Shown here in pieces: positions 9,851-20,805 of a stretch of 64,000 bases of DNA. The stretch is taken from contig NEEC01000024.1 of assembly GCA_002189035.1 (NCBI GenBank), positions 124,001-188,000 on the forward strand, in the 5' to 3' direction. Position numbers and translations under genes: made by a program. Under the pieces are notes generated by a model. That model had not been told where the DNA came from, did no database searches, and saw nothing but the letters and a program-made list of their open reading frames with translations. This DNA comes from Utricularia gibba. Taxonomy: Eukaryota > Streptophyta > Magnoliopsida > Lamiales > Lentibulariaceae. Position 1 is the stretch's first letter; each line of letters begins with the position of its first letter.

Positions 9851-11108
9851 GGACCTCTGCACGAAAAAGTCGAGAGTGATGATGGTAGAAAAGGAACCCC
9901 GAGAACCCCCTAGACAAGCAATGGAACCAGTAGGGTACAAGTTGATGCAACTATTACCAGAAGATGCGCAGAAAGCCACCCGCATCAGTGCCAATCTAGA
10001 CGCTGGATTCGAGAAAAGGTTAGTTGAACTTTTGATGAAGAACACCGACATTTTTGCCTAGACTGCTGCGGATTTTGTAGGCATTGATCGATCCGTCGCC
10101 GAACATCACATTGATACCTACCCGGGGGCAAAAGCGGTTCGGCAGAAGCAACGACATTTCTCAGAGGAAAAGTGCCGAATTATCAAAGAAAAAACAAGAG
10201 AGCTCTTGGAAGCTGGTTATGTGAAGGAGATCCAATACTCCGAATGGGTAGCCAACCCGGTCGTCGTCCCGAAGCCCGGGGGAAAATGGAGGATGTGCAT
10301 TGACTTCACTGACCTCAACGCCTGCTGCGAAAGGGACCCTTATCCTTTGCCAAAGATCGACAAGCTAGTGGACGCCATTGCCGGATCCCGATTCCTGAGC
10401 ACCATGGATGCCTATTCGGGATACCATCAAATTTTCGTTGCCGAGAGAGACCAACCGAAAACCACCTTCTACACCAAGGATGGGGTTTACTGCTACGTGG
10501 CAATGCCTTTCGGATTGAAGAATGCTGAGGCGACTTACCAGAGGTTGGTAAATAAAATATTCTCTTCTGAAATCAGTACCTCAATGGAGGTGTATGTGGA
10601 CGATATGATCGTGAAATCTATGAATGAAGAAGACCATTTAGCGTATTTGGATTCGTGTTTCTCTTTATGTTGGTCATACGGGTTAAAGCTCAACCCATTG
10701 AAATGTTACTTCGGGGTGCAAAGTGGAAAATTCCTTGGGTATTACGTATCGAAGAGAGGAATCGAGGCTGACCCCGAGAAGATTAAGGCAATATGCAAAA
10801 TGCAACCCCCTAGGACAATCAAAGAGTACCAGAGCCTCACGGGTAAATTGGCTGCCCTAAGCCGTTTCATATCTCGGTCAGCCGATAAGTCGGCATCCTT
10901 CTTCAAGGTCTTGCGAAAGGGAAGCGCTTTAGAATGGAACGAGGATTGCCGGATAGCTTTTGTGAAACTCAAGGAATATCTCTCATCACCCCCGCTTCTT
11001 GTGGCTCCGAAAGCAGGGGAGCCCTTAGGACTATATCTGTCTATGTCGCCCGTTGCAGTCAGCGCAGTCTTGACAACCATCTCGGCAAATAATCACTTGC
11101 CGGTGTAA
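9851..11108 (+). pseudogene. Tat-lineage reverse transcriptase and first RNase H, copy 1
   Basis: All the main RT motifs are readable: EAGYVKEIQYSEWVANPVVV, KWRMCIDFTDLNACC, STMDAYSGYHQI, AMPFGLKNAEATYQRL, and the catalytic VYVDDMIVKS (about 10588-10617). After the thumb (KFLGYYVSKRGIEADPEKI) comes the first RNase H (LLVAPKAGEPLGLYLSMSPV). A TAG at 10059-10061 (TGG in copy 2) splits the upstream linker, and a TAA at 11106-11108 ends the block. The open part from 10206 is 300 codons. Copy 2 lacks this whole core through a deletion, so this is the only copy of the RT palm of this family in the window. Confidence 0.85.
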
Positions 11109-11900
11109 TATGTAAGCAAGGTTTTGTTACCGGCCGAAACCTGCTATACGGTGACAGAAAAATTCATCTTGGCTCTGAAGATGGCAGCCACCAAATTGAG
11201 GTCATATTTCCAAGATCGGCACATTGTGGTATTCACCAATCAGCCTCTGAAGAACATCCTATCTCGTCCAGAGATTTCCGGAAGGGTTGCCAAATGGGCA
11301 GTTGAATTAAGTACAATGGATATTGAGTTTAAGTCGAGAACAGCAATCAAGGCCCAACCTCTTGCTGATTTTGTGGTCGAAATGACCAGGCCTATAGACA
11401 GTTTCATGGAAGCCAATGACCGATGGGCTATGTACGTGGATGGCTCAACATACAACGGCGCCGGAGGAGGGATAGACATTAGAACCCGAGAAGGAGAGCA
11501 TATTTATATTACGGTGAAATTCTTATTCCCTCCCTCCAACAATGTGGCCGAATATGAAGCCCTGATTGAGGGAATGAAAATTGCCAAGGAGCTGGGAGTG
11601 GCAGAACTCGATGTTTACACCGATTCACGACTTGTGCAAGGGTAGTTTTCGGGAGAATACGAAACCCATGACTCCCTCATGGCTCTATACCATGTCCAGG
11701 TGAAGGAATTGGCTAAAACCTTCAAGGAGTTCACCATGTCGCATGTAGCACGTGAGAAAAACGGGTCCGCGGATAGCCTCGCCCGATTCGCAGCGGGGTT
11801 TCAAGAGTTAAGGGAAGGAAGTGTGACAATTCGGTTGCGGAACCAACCTTCGGTGAGCTTACGAGCCGTGAATCATATCACCCAACAACCGGGAAACGAT
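11109..11900 (+). pseudogene. Tat-lineage second (archaeal-type) RNase H, copy 1
   Basis: The end of the first RNase H (ETCYTVTEKFILALKMA) and a tether lead into MYVDGSTYNGAGGGIDI, NVAEYEALIEGMKIAKELGV and LDVYTDSRLVQG. This is an additional RNase H of the type that marks the Tat (Ogre/Retand-like) lineage. The catalytic Asp and Glu residues (YVDGS, YEAL, YTDSR) are visible. TAG at 11643-11645 replaces the CAG seen in copy 2. The frame resumes with MSHVAREKNGSADSLARFA, the domain's C-terminal part. The presence of two RNase H domains is the main reason for the lineage call. Confidence 0.8.
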
Positions 11901-13064
11901 ATCTCTTCACAACTGAGTCCCCTTGATGACTGGACGACCCCCTACATCCGGTATTTACAAAATGGGAAAACCCCATCTGATAAGCCACAAGCCCGACAGT
12001 TTGAGACTAGAGTGAAGAGTTATACGTTAGTGAATGGAATTCTCTATCGCAAATCCTTAGATGGACCCCTATTGAGGTGCATCGGGGCAAAGCATTCTCA
12101 AGAACTCATAACCGATCTACATGAGGGGGAATGCGGCAGCCATATTGGAATACGATCCTTATGTAGGAAAGTTTGAGAACCGGGTACTACTTGCCAACTA
12201 TGAAGCAGGATATTACCGAAATGGTGAAGAAGTGCAAAGTATGCCAATACCATGCAAATATACCGAGGAAACCAGTAAGTAACCTGACCTCTCTCCCACT
12301 CTCCTGCCCCTTCGACCGATGGGGGTGGACATTATGGGGCCGTTCCCCCACACCTCGGGTCAAAGGAAATTTGTCATCATGGGTGTCGAATATTTCTCCA
12401 AGTGGGTAGAGGCTGAAGCCGTGGCAAAGATATCAGAGGTGATCGTTATCTGATTTTTGTGGAAAAACATCTTCATTCGGTTTGGAATTCCTTAAGAGCT
12501 AGTGACTGATAACGGGACCCAATTCGCCGAAGGAAAAATGGACGCATTCCTGGATAAATACTCGGTTAAGCACAACTTCATTTCGGTATATCACCCGCAA
12601 AGCAATGGCCTCACAGAGGTAACGAACCGAATGTTCCGACTAGGTATGAAGACTAAGCTCGAAGAATATTTGGGGGGTCATGGGCAGATCGCTTGGATGA
12701 GGTACTGTGGTCATATCGCACTACCCCTTGAACCACCACAGAGGAATCCCCATTCTTATTGGTTTACGGTTCAGAAGCCATATGCCCCATCGAATTGACC
12801 CTGAAGAGCTACCGGGTGGAGCATTATAATGAAGAAGAAAATACTGACCTCCGAAAACTGGAATTGGAGCTGTTGGAAGAGAAGCGACAAAGCATCTATA
12901 GCCGACTAGGGGCTTATCAGAGAAGAATGGAGAAGAGTTACAACAACTCGGTATCCCCAAGGGAGTTCTCCGAAGGAGATTTGGTGCTCCGAAGCATCCA
13001 ACCACAGAGACACGTCGGGAAATTAGACCGCAACTGGGAAGGCCCTTATCGGATTTTAGGGTGA
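11901..13064 (+). pseudogene. Tat-lineage integrase, copy 1
   Basis: Zinc-binding HHCC region: HEGECGSHIG, then a stop at 12174-12176, then KKCKVCQYHANIPRKP. The catalytic core follows: a broken D-I-M-G-P region at about 12330, LVTDNGTQFAEGKMDAF (about 12498-12550) and NGLTEVTNRMFRLG for the Glu. The C-terminal part reads SPREFSEGDLVLRSIQPQ and LDRNWEGPYRI. Integrase inserts the cDNA into the genome. A G-run of five at 12321-12325 is six in copy 2 (38521-38526). The lost base shifts the frame just before the first catalytic Asp. Additional stops lie near 12451 and 12494. Not functional. Confidence 0.8.
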
Positions 13065-13229
13065 TCGGAAAAGGAGCATACCAACTGGAACAATTAGGTG
13101 GCGTGGAACTCCCAAGGTCGATTACGCAAGATTCGGCATTCTCTTCCCCAAAACGCTCACGCGCCTATGAATTCCTCCGAAATGGAGATGGGTAAACAAA
13201 ACCACAATCCCTGGCCGAATCACGTAAGT
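13065..13229 (+). other. Shortened post-integrase spacer, Tat copy 1
   Basis: In copy 2 the same position holds about 1 kb (38811-39830), including tandem CTGGCCGAAT repeats. Here only one repeat-like unit (near 13208-13231) remains. It joins straight to the antisense gene at the shared word GCGATAAC, so about 0.8 kb has been lost. Confidence 0.6.
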
Positions 13230-15316
13230 CCAGGCGATAACGTCTAGCATGTTCTCATCCTTCATCAGGGGATTTATCCTGTCGAAGCGCAGATCCATAA
13301 TTGAAAGGCCGAACTCCCGACTGAACTGTCGTCTTTGGCGGTATAGAAGGAGGCCGATTAAGTCTCCGGCATAGGCCGGCATAGGCATTCGATAATTCGG
13401 AAAAGCAGGCTGAGTTCACGAAGTCCTCCAAAAGTCTTCCGCGAGATGCTTCCTGGTTGTGTAGCTTTGCTTCTAGGGCCGATACACGATCCTTGGCTTG
13501 TTTCAGCTCCGCCTCAGTCTCCTCGAGTTGCACTTTGAAGCCTTCTTTCTCGGAGTTGGCATCATCAATTGCCTTCCCTATTTCATTAACCAGGGTCTGC
13601 AACTCCTCTTCTCGGCGGGTACGCTTCCCGAGTATGCACCTCAATGCACTCCCTTCTTCCCCTAACGATTTTATCTTGGCATCCTGAGCCGTGATTTGAG
13701 CTTGAAGCCGAGAGACTTCCTCAGAATGAGATCCCATCTCTTTGGCCATCCCCCATCCGAAGGTCAAAGCCTATGATGAAATCGGCGAGCGAGGAATCAA
13801 ATATATTTGCTTACCCAAGAGAGAGAAGAAGAAAAGAAGAAGGAAGAGGGAATACCTGCCAAATCCCTTTGAGTACAACCTCTGGTTGAATTCCCGCAAG
13901 GTTGGGAGTGGCCTCTTCTAAGGCTTTTCGTAGCCCTAAGGGGAAGGAAGAGGGGGGAAAGGCAGGATCCTCCCTTACCTGGTTCGGAGAGGATGAAATT
14001 CCCCCTATGTCACTAGGAGGGACCGAAGCCCCAGCCGAGATCCGCCCAATGCCGGGAGCCGGATCATTATCGGATATCGGTGAAGGCGGGAGCCTTTCTT
14101 TTCCTTTCCCAGACGGAGGAGGAGTTGATTCCCGAGTCCCGGGAACCTCGACCACTTGACTCTCTGGGAGGTGACCAACAGCATCTGAGTGAGCTGAGAG
14201 TGAATCGGCCTGGAAAGAAAGTTAAAAAGTTAGAACCGAATACTCTTAGCAACGGGCCATCAGGAATAAGATAGACCTGTGCAGGGGAGGGCATCTCAGG
14301 TTCCTGCATCCTCTGCATCTCGGCGGAGAACCACGCCATTACCGAATCTTCCAGGGACTTCTTCGAGCCATCTCTTCAGCTGAAGATGAAAGTAGAAAAA
14401 GCAATAAGGCACAGTGCCGATTCTAAGACTCGGGGAAGCTAAACCCAACTGCCTCTTTGCCTCTTTGAGGGTTTATGCGCAAGCGCCTTAACCCTCTTCT
14501 TTTTCTTGAGGGCCCCGCTTTGAATAGGTAGGGGAATCAGAATTGAGGCCGAAATAAGAGGAAGGGATGGAAATGGGCTAAGAGGAAGGTTTCTCGAATC
14601 GATGCCACCGGAAGAAATAATATCGGGCCAATGGGGGTCTCGAGAGCAACCGATAATACCTGATCTTTTCAGCGACACACCCGAGAACATCAAGGAATGA
14701 GACTCATACCGAACCGAGCCTCGACTGAGCCTCTCGTAAAGAACTTCGCGAGATTCGGAAGAAGACCGATACGCACCAAAGATTTTAACCCTGAAAGGAG
14801 TTGGAGGATCGACTGGGAAGTTCCACCGAAAACCCAAAGGGGGGGCTACCCAAACAAAAGAAGACCACCAATCATGATGGGTATCGGGGGCTTTAACGAC
14901 AAAGTTGGGGTTATCTTCAAACCGACGGAATTGAAAATGAGATCGCCCATCCATCGAGGACTTCGCTTTACGCACGGCAATCTTGAAGAGATGGAGGAAG
15001 TCTACTAGAGTCATAACCGGGTCCATACCGGCCGAATAGAAAAGGAAGGTAGTGAAGCAGAATATAGAATTCAGGGCGAGGCAATAAAGTGGAATCGCAA
15101 AGGTGGAGAGGAAGCGGACTATTAAAGGATGGAGTGGGAAGCGTAAACCACTCTCGAAATAGGCAAGCGGAACTGGAAGACTGAATGGAGGCAGAGGGGC
15201 CTCGCCAATCCCCAAAGGATTTTGGCATCCCGAGCAGGAGAAATCTGATACTCATCAGAAATCGAATACCGAATGCGCAGAGATGGGATGTCAAGTTCAC
15301 TAGATCTCCTACCCAT
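13230..15316 (-). pseudogene. Antisense gene of Tat element, copy 1 (Transposase_28-like, coiled coil)
   Basis: Read on the minus strand from ATG 15314-15316: MGRRSSELDIPSLRIRY opens the gene, then FPLHPLIVRFLSTFAIPLYC, FHLLF-type hydrophobic stretches, WWSSFVWVAPPLGF and VLYERLSRGSVRY (about 15215-14690). A Lys-rich segment (KKKKRVKALAHKPSKRQRG, about 14510-14455) looks like a nuclear-localisation signal. An acidic/Pro-rich part comes next, then a coiled coil (LQAQITAQDAKIKSLGEE onward, 13710-13480). The N-terminal part matches what I know as Pfam Transposase_28, 'putative gypsy type transposon', found antisense between pol and 3' LTR in Tat elements. Several exons joined by GT..AG introns are needed. 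Copies 2 and 3 carry the same layout. Function is unknown. Frame breaks near 15210 and 13370 make this copy doubtful. Confidence 0.65.
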
Positions 15317-15764
15317 TTTCAAAAAATCGAAAGAAGCCCCAAACCCTAGGACGAGGTGGAAGTCAGAAAGGGAAAAGACTCAGAAAGGCGATAACTACCC
15401 GTCAAAGTTCCCGGAAATCTAAAGGAGAGTTAAGCAACCGTAGGGATGCAAAAAGACACGGAGAAGGAGCGGATACCTGAGAAATCTGTAATCTCCGGCG
15501 GATAACACGGCGCCAAGCACGACGGAGTTCAAAGGGTGCTAGAATCTCATGAGCGAACGAAGAAAGCAAAGGGGAGAAATGACAAGGGGTGCGGATATTT
15601 ATAATGAAGAAGTCGGGAGACGAAGCGACACGACGTTTCAGGTACCCCGGATGGGCGGGAAAAAACGTGGCGTGTTTATGGGCCGACGCGTGGTAGAGAT
15701 ATCGGTACAAAGCGGTTTGTGGCTCATGCGAACAAGATGGCACCTTGGAAGTCGGCATTGTGGT
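15317..15764 (-). other. Spacer between antisense gene and 3' LTR, Tat copy 1
   Basis: Non-coding in my reading. Copy 2 has matching sequence at 41892-42294. It lies upstream of the antisense gene and is where a promoter for that gene would have to be, but I see no certain TATA element. A GGGCGGGAAAAAACGTGGCG-type stretch near 15653-15672 is kept in copy 2 (42208-42222). Confidence 0.4.
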
Positions 15765-16313
15765 GATTCTGATTCCCCGATTTACCCCGGAAGGGCCAAT
15801 ATCGACAAATCAGAGGGGCTGAATGATAAGGGATAAACCGGTCGGATATAATCGGTTCCTAAAAGGCTGCCAAAAGAGATCCCGAGGGGATAACGCCAGA
15901 TGACAGATCGACATCTGTCAGAAATCTGACAGGTATGGCCATATGATACAATATGAAAAGCGGCTGAATTACGGCATAACAGGCGGCCGATATCTGAAAA
16001 CCGAGATCGTATAGCAGGAGCAGAAAGCAACCGATATTTGCAGACACCAGAATTCGGTCAGAGTGAGCTCTCCTATAAATAGGAGGAATTATGATGAAAG
16101 GGTGGTTGGACTAAAAAGATTTCTTCAAGTTGTATTCTCCTTTTTCGCGACCTCCATCTAGTGAAACTCTTTTCCGGCGAGCTCCGGCAACTCCGTGGTT
16201 TTTCCGCTTTCCGGCGATTTCCACGTAAAAAATCCTTGCTCACTCTTATTTTAATCGCACCAACCATGAAGAACGTGACTAAGTGTGGCATTCCCGACTT
16301 ATCACCTAAAATC
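15765..16313 (+). mobile_element. Tat-lineage LTR, complete or nearly so
   Basis: Aligned with 42295-42866 over its whole length and with 7426-7808 over its 3' part. TATA box tataaat at 16074-16080. It serves as the 3' LTR of copy 1. However, it is followed at once by the antisense-gene region of another copy (16340-17294), so it could equally be the 5' LTR of a copy that lost all of gag and pol. The ends are approximate because no clean TG/CA termini are evident. Confidence 0.7.
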
Positions 16314-16339
16314 GGCCTCCCACTCGGATCCCGAGCCCC

Positions 16340-17294
16340 GGATGCCTCTATCATTCGAACCTCCTCAACAGAATGGCCCTTGGCATTTGGACGGCTTTCA
16401 GGCGAACTGGCCTGAAAGAAGAATTGGAAGAGGTCAAAACCGGAAACCTACGGTAACCAGGAAATGCAAGATAGATCTGTACAAGAGGAGCCGCTTCCAA
16501 TTCCTGCATTCTTTGCATCTCGGCAGAGAAGCGGGCCATCACCGAGTCTTCCAACGCACTCCTTTTGGCCATCTCTTCAGCTGCAAAATCCAAAAGCAAA
16601 ATCGGGAAAGTGATAAGGCACATGTCGTATCGGAAAACCGGGAAAATAGAACCTAACTACCTCTTGGCTGCTTAGAGGGTTTAGGGGCAACCGCCTTAAC
16701 CCTTTTCTTTTTCTTGGAGGCCACAAGTCGGGTAGTAAAGAGAGTCGAAGATGAAACAGGAAGGAGGGGAGGATTTGGAGGAGAAGTAGGGCAAGGAGTT
16801 GGAAAATCGGCACCTTCAAAAGGCACAATATCAGGCTAGTGGGGGTCACGAGAACGACCGAAAATGCCATATCTCCTCAGCGACTCACCCAAAAACATGA
16901 GGGCACAAGTTTCGAAGCAGATAGAACCTCGGCTAAGCCTTTCATAGAGAACTTCACGGGATTCAGGGGAGGATCAATATGCTCCGAAGAGCTTTATTCT
17001 AAAAGGCATTGAGGGATCATTAGGGAAGTTCCACCGAGAACCTTTGGAGGTGCCACCCAGATAAAAGAAGACCACCAATCGTGGTGGGTATTAGGGGTTT
17101 TCACAATAAAATGAGAGTTATCCTCAAATTGGAGGAATTGGAAGTGGGATCGGCCATCCATCGGAGATTTGGCTTTACGAATGGCTACCTTAAAAAGATG
17201 AAGGAAGTCTACTAAAGTCATAGCCGGATCCATGCCAGTTGAATAGAATAAAAAGGTGGTAAAGCAGAAGATGGAATTCGGGGCTAGATAGTAA
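16340..17294 (-). pseudogene. Antisense gene of Tat element, copy 3 (truncated)
   Basis: The minus strand repeats the copy 1/2 segments: WWSSFIWVAPP and SPMDGRSHFQFLQFEDN with MDPAMTLVDFLHLFKVAIRKA (about 17233-17040), the KRKGLRRLPLNP basic stretch, and AKRSALEDSVMARFSAEMQR (about 16560-16500). The upstream gag and pol are absent. The 5' end is cut off at about 17294, exactly where VPS13-homologous coding sequence begins (match to copy 2 ends at 41651). The copy lacks the coiled-coil end. Confidence 0.7.
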
Positions 17295-18106
17295 AGCGCC
17301 TATTGTATTTTCTCTAAGCAGGCGTAACAATTCTGAAGATGACCTCCCAATGGATTCATCATATGCATCTGAGACAGTGGAAGGGAAGTTTACTAAAGAA
17401 GAGTGGGAAGCTGTCAATAAACTGCTAAGCTACCAACCAGATGAAGATTGGATTGGCAATACAAAGGACATGCATAAAATGATACATTATATGGTGACTA
17501 TATCAATCAGCAAAGCAGCTGCAAGGATTGTCAGTATCCAAAACATCGAGATTGTCTGTGGTAGTTTCAGAAATCTTTGTATATTGATGAAGTTCATGTC
17601 TCGAAGCACCTGCTATGATGTTAAATTGCAATATTATGGTTTCACGTCACCTGAAGGATCACTTGCTGAGGTGTGTGTTAGGGGTTTGTATTTTTTTGTG
17701 TGTGAAAATGTATTTTTTGTATTTTTCGTTGTCTTTTTTATTGTGTATTGTGAAACTTATGCACTTGGGTTTAAGTCTTAACAGCAGTTGATTCCTTTTT
17801 TTTTCCACAGAGTGTCTCAAGTAAGCTGAAAAGGAATGCTTTGCAAGCTAGCTTTCTGTATACTCCAGTGAGTGAAAACGTGTGCTGGACGCTTTCAGCA
17901 ACAATTGCTCCCTGCTATTTCACAGTAACTTTGCTAGAGAATTTAAGTTGTACTAGTGACTTAATCGTAAAGATGAAGCTGAATTCCTTGAAAATTATGG
18001 ATCAGCTTGAGGATTTGTCTGGAGACAAGTATTTAGCATGCTCAGTAGTTGATGCACATGCACATGATTCACCTTTGAATTCGGAATGGGTGTAATCGTT
18101 GATCAG
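17295..18106 (+). pseudogene. VPS13: VPS13 groove exons (17295-17670; 17811-18106)
   Basis: Exon 1 reads APIVFSLSRRNNSEDDLP, then EEWEAVNKLLSYQPDEDW and RSTCYDVKLQYYGFTSPEGS, and ends at a GT at 17671. Exon 2 (after ...TTCCACAG, 17810) reads KLKRNALQASFLYTPVSENV and LSATIAPCYFTV. It then runs into a copy of a later exon's sequence (17945-18050), and ends with MGVIVDQ before GT at 18107. In the family about 150 or more residues separate CYFTV from GVIVDQ. Here they are replaced by the duplicated 106 bases, so an internal loss accompanies the duplication. Confidence 0.8.
17945..18050 (+). repeat. Duplicated VPS13 exon segment, displaced copy
   Basis: 106 bases matching 19805-19910 at all but two positions (GTCTGG against ATCTGA near 18018-18021). 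It encodes SCTSDLIVKMKLNSLKIMDQ. The copy at 19805 sits in the expected place, 11 bases inside its exon (after ...GGK at the previous exon end). This one is therefore the displaced copy. The near identity implies a recent event relative to the rest of the gene's decay. Confidence 0.9.
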
Positions 18107-18181
18107 GTAGGTACAGATTATCAAATTTTCTGTTTTTTTTTTCAACGAGGCATTTACTAGTACTACATGTATGTCATGAAG

Positions 18182-18411
18182 ATAAAGGTGCCTCATCCAA
18201 ATCATCCATTCACAAGAATATCTGTTAAAATTCTCAGCCTTAGGTGTGCATTTCTTGCCTTGGAGGTATTAGAGACTTCTTAAGTTGATGGCCCTACTTG
18301 GGGGGTGTAATGGCTGATGATGGCCAGCTACCAGAAGAGAATCTCCGAATACACACTCTCCCATGGCGTCATCCAGATCTGCCAAGTGATGCAAGAATTT
18401 TAGTCTGGAAG
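18182..18411 (+). pseudogene. VPS13: VPS13 exon before the PH domain
   Basis: IKVPHPNHPFTRISVKILSL at the start and LPWRHPDLPSDARILVWK at the end are the conserved pieces. The first ends a groove segment and the second leads into the PH domain. Between them one extra base near 18242 shifts the frame (GVHFLPWRY is readable in the next frame) and a TAG at 18270-18272 stands where Tyr is expected. The exon ends AAG|GT at 18411/18412. Confidence 0.75.
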
Positions 18412-18511
18412 GTTAGAAACTTACTCAAACACACTACAGGTTGGCTGTTAACACCATATTATTATAATGATTTGTTGGTCTTTTCTCATTATTATAGTTT
18501 TTTTATTACAG

Positions 18512-19210
18512 GGAATTGGATATTCAGTTGCTGCGTGGCATCCTTGCCATGTTGTCTTGTCTGGATTTTATTTTTATGTATTGGAATCTGAAAATTCATA
18601 TAGCTATCAGCGGTGCTCAAGGTCTTTCAATACCCTCCCCCGAAAAAAAAAAGAAAAATAAAGAAGAAAAAAGAAAAAAAAAAAACAAAAAAAAAAAGAA
18701 AAGAAAGAAGAAAGAAAAAAAAAGAAAAAAAAAGAAAAGAAAAAAAAGAAAAGAAAGAAGAAAGAAAAAAAAAACAATCTTTCTACATCTGGAATTGCAG
18801 CATGGCAGGGAAACAAGTATTTGATGTTCCCCCAGCAAGTCTTGGTGGTTCTCCCACATGTATTGCTATCTGCCCTAGGGCATGGATATAAAAAAGGTAG
18901 TGATATTTTACTAATTCTGCAATTAGTCGTTCCTTTTAGCACTGTGGCTGAGTATGTGCATATTAACTTTTTTTGCATTTAAAACAACAATGCCCTTCTG
19001 TTTCATGTGAAGTCTAGGTTGAATGAAGCAAAATGTCAGTATGCTTGTCTTGCGGGACAAAATCTGGTTCGTGATTGAATTCGACTCTTAGATTATCTCT
19101 TTTTCATCCCGGTCTCTGGAGTCTTTTCGTACTTTGATAATTGAGTTCCAAAAGGAGGAGGAAAAACAAGCTTGGATAAGGGACTTGTTCAGTGTACCTA
19201 CAGAGCTTCT
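18512..19210 (+). pseudogene. VPS13: VPS13 PH-domain exons (18512-18620; 18801-18896; about 19092-19210)
   Basis: Block 1: GIGYSVAAWHPCHVVLSGFY, then YVLESENSYSYQR. Block 2: MAGKQVFDVPPASLGGSPTC, with a frame change near 18886. Block 3: TLIIEFQKEEEKQAWIRDL, the C-terminal helix with its conserved Trp. Together they form a PH fold that in this family would bind membrane phosphoinositides. Block 3 loses a base near 19175, so LVQCTYRAS continues in another frame to the GT at 19211. A long purine tract (18643-18776) fills the intron between blocks 1 and 2. Confidence 0.75.
18643..18776 (+). repeat. A/G-only low-complexity tract
   Basis: About 130 bases almost entirely of A and G (AAAGAAAGAAG-like), lying in an intron. 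The Lys-rich or Phe-rich open frames on it are artefacts of composition. It may be a strand-biased microsatellite expansion. Confidence 0.9.
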
Positions 19211-19289
19211 GTAAGAAGTTAAATCCTGTGGTCGGTTCTTTTATCTTGGATGTGCTTAGGCAATCAACATTCACTTTATTCATTGACAG

Positions 19290-20726
19290 GCCCCACCTTC
19301 AGTTAATATACTTGATGAAGTAATTGATGAGCATGTAGAGTTCACTGTAACTCATGACAGTATATTGAAGGTGGGTGATCTTGTTATCACTGGAACTGTG
19401 ATAGAAACCAAAATTTCATTATACGGAAAGGTCAGCAATTTTGTTTCGATTATGTTATTTAAAAACATCCATGTGCTTTTATCACAAGGCCATTACTTAT
19501 GATTGTGTCTTTTTTCTTGTTAGGGGTGAGTGTACCACCATTCTGATGTGTAAATCTGCCTTTTTCAGTTTGGAGATGACAAATGATGACATGCAGGAGA
19601 AGCTGATCCTTGAAATTCTTGCTAATGGTGGAAAGGTTTGTATTTCCTCTTATGATTTTTAATTGCTATCATCAAATCCTGACCTAGTAAGTACATAGAC
19701 CAAAAGTAAATTAAGAATTGTGGACATTATTTCCATCTTTTGCACACTGTGATATTATTGTATCTCATCATGGGAATTGATAATTTTCTTCAGCTTCACG
19801 TCTCAAGTTGTACTAGTGACTTAATCGTAAAGATGAAGCTGAATTCCTTGAAAATTATGGATCAGCTTGAGGATTTATCTGAAGACAAGTATTTAGCATG
19901 CTCAGTAGTTAACTTTAAAGATGCTTTGTCAGATTTTGTGTCTTCACAGGATCCCTCTGAATGTGGTTTACATGATATTGTTTACGAGACAATGGGATCT
20001 GATGGGTCTGATTTTGTTTCTTTTTTATTCTTGAGAAGGGATCCTAGCTCCCCTAACTATGACGGTCTTGATACCCAGGTAACTATTTGTACTCAAATTA
20101 GAAAATTGAATATCCATTTGTTTTAAATTGATCCTGCATACAGCTTATTTCAAAAAATGATCTTGCATGTTATTGTGTCTCACAATTCTTAATTTACAGA
20201 TGAGTATCCAGATGTCAAAGTTGGAATTTTATTTCAACCGGCCTACTGTTGTTGCTTTGATCAATTTTGGTGTTGATATGAGCTCTGCACATAACTTAGG
20301 TGATAGTTCAGACAAAGAAAATCTTGATGCTGAACCTAAAGAAAGTATTGAGCAACAATTACATGATTCATCTGTGAAAGGATTACTGGGTTATGGCAAA
20401 AGTAGGGTTTTTTTTCGTATGTATATGAAAGTTGACAGCGTCACTGTGTTTCTAAACAAAGAGGATGGTTCTCAACTTGCTATGTTCATTCAAGAAAGTT
20501 TTCAGCTGGATATCAAGGTGGTTTCTATTGTTGATTTTGTTTTTTGTACGTCCGAGACTCTACTACTGGACCACTTATTGTTATGCATAATTAGGTACAC
20601 CCAAGTTCAAACTCTATTGAGGGAACTTTGGGCAACTTGAGGTTGTGCGATCTAGGCCTTGGATGTGGGCACTGCTGGGGTTGGCTTTGTGATTTGCGTG
20701 GCCAAGTGGCAGAGTCACTGATTCAG
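19290..20726 (+). pseudogene. VPS13: VPS13 groove exons after the PH domain
   Basis: Exons 19290-19430 (APPSVNILDEVIDEHVEF, LVITGTVIETKISLYGK), 19569-19635 (LILEILANGGK), 19794-20078 (holding the resident copy of the 106-base repeat), 20200-20517 (MSIQMSKLEFYFNRPTVVAL, FRMYMKVDSVTVFLNKEDG) and 20595-20726 (GTLGNLRLCDLGLGCGHCWG). All borders are GT..AG. The 67-base exon at 19569 begins in a frame that does not join its neighbour, so a frameshift is present. The rest is well conserved and mostly open. Confidence 0.75.
19805..19910 (+). repeat. Duplicated VPS13 exon segment, resident copy
   Basis: Partner of 17945-18050, in its expected gene position inside exon 19794-20078. Confidence 0.9.
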
Positions 20727-20805
20727 GTCCTCTTGAACTTTTACTGGGGATTTTCCTCTCAACTTCTACTGATTTGTATTTCTTTTATTTGTCTGCGATT
20801 TGCAG

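Noticed and set aside
18607-18978. Open frames of 80-120 codons rich in Lys (plus) or Phe (minus)
   Set aside because: They arise from the A/G-only tract inside a VPS13 intron. Low-complexity artefact with no domain and no start context.
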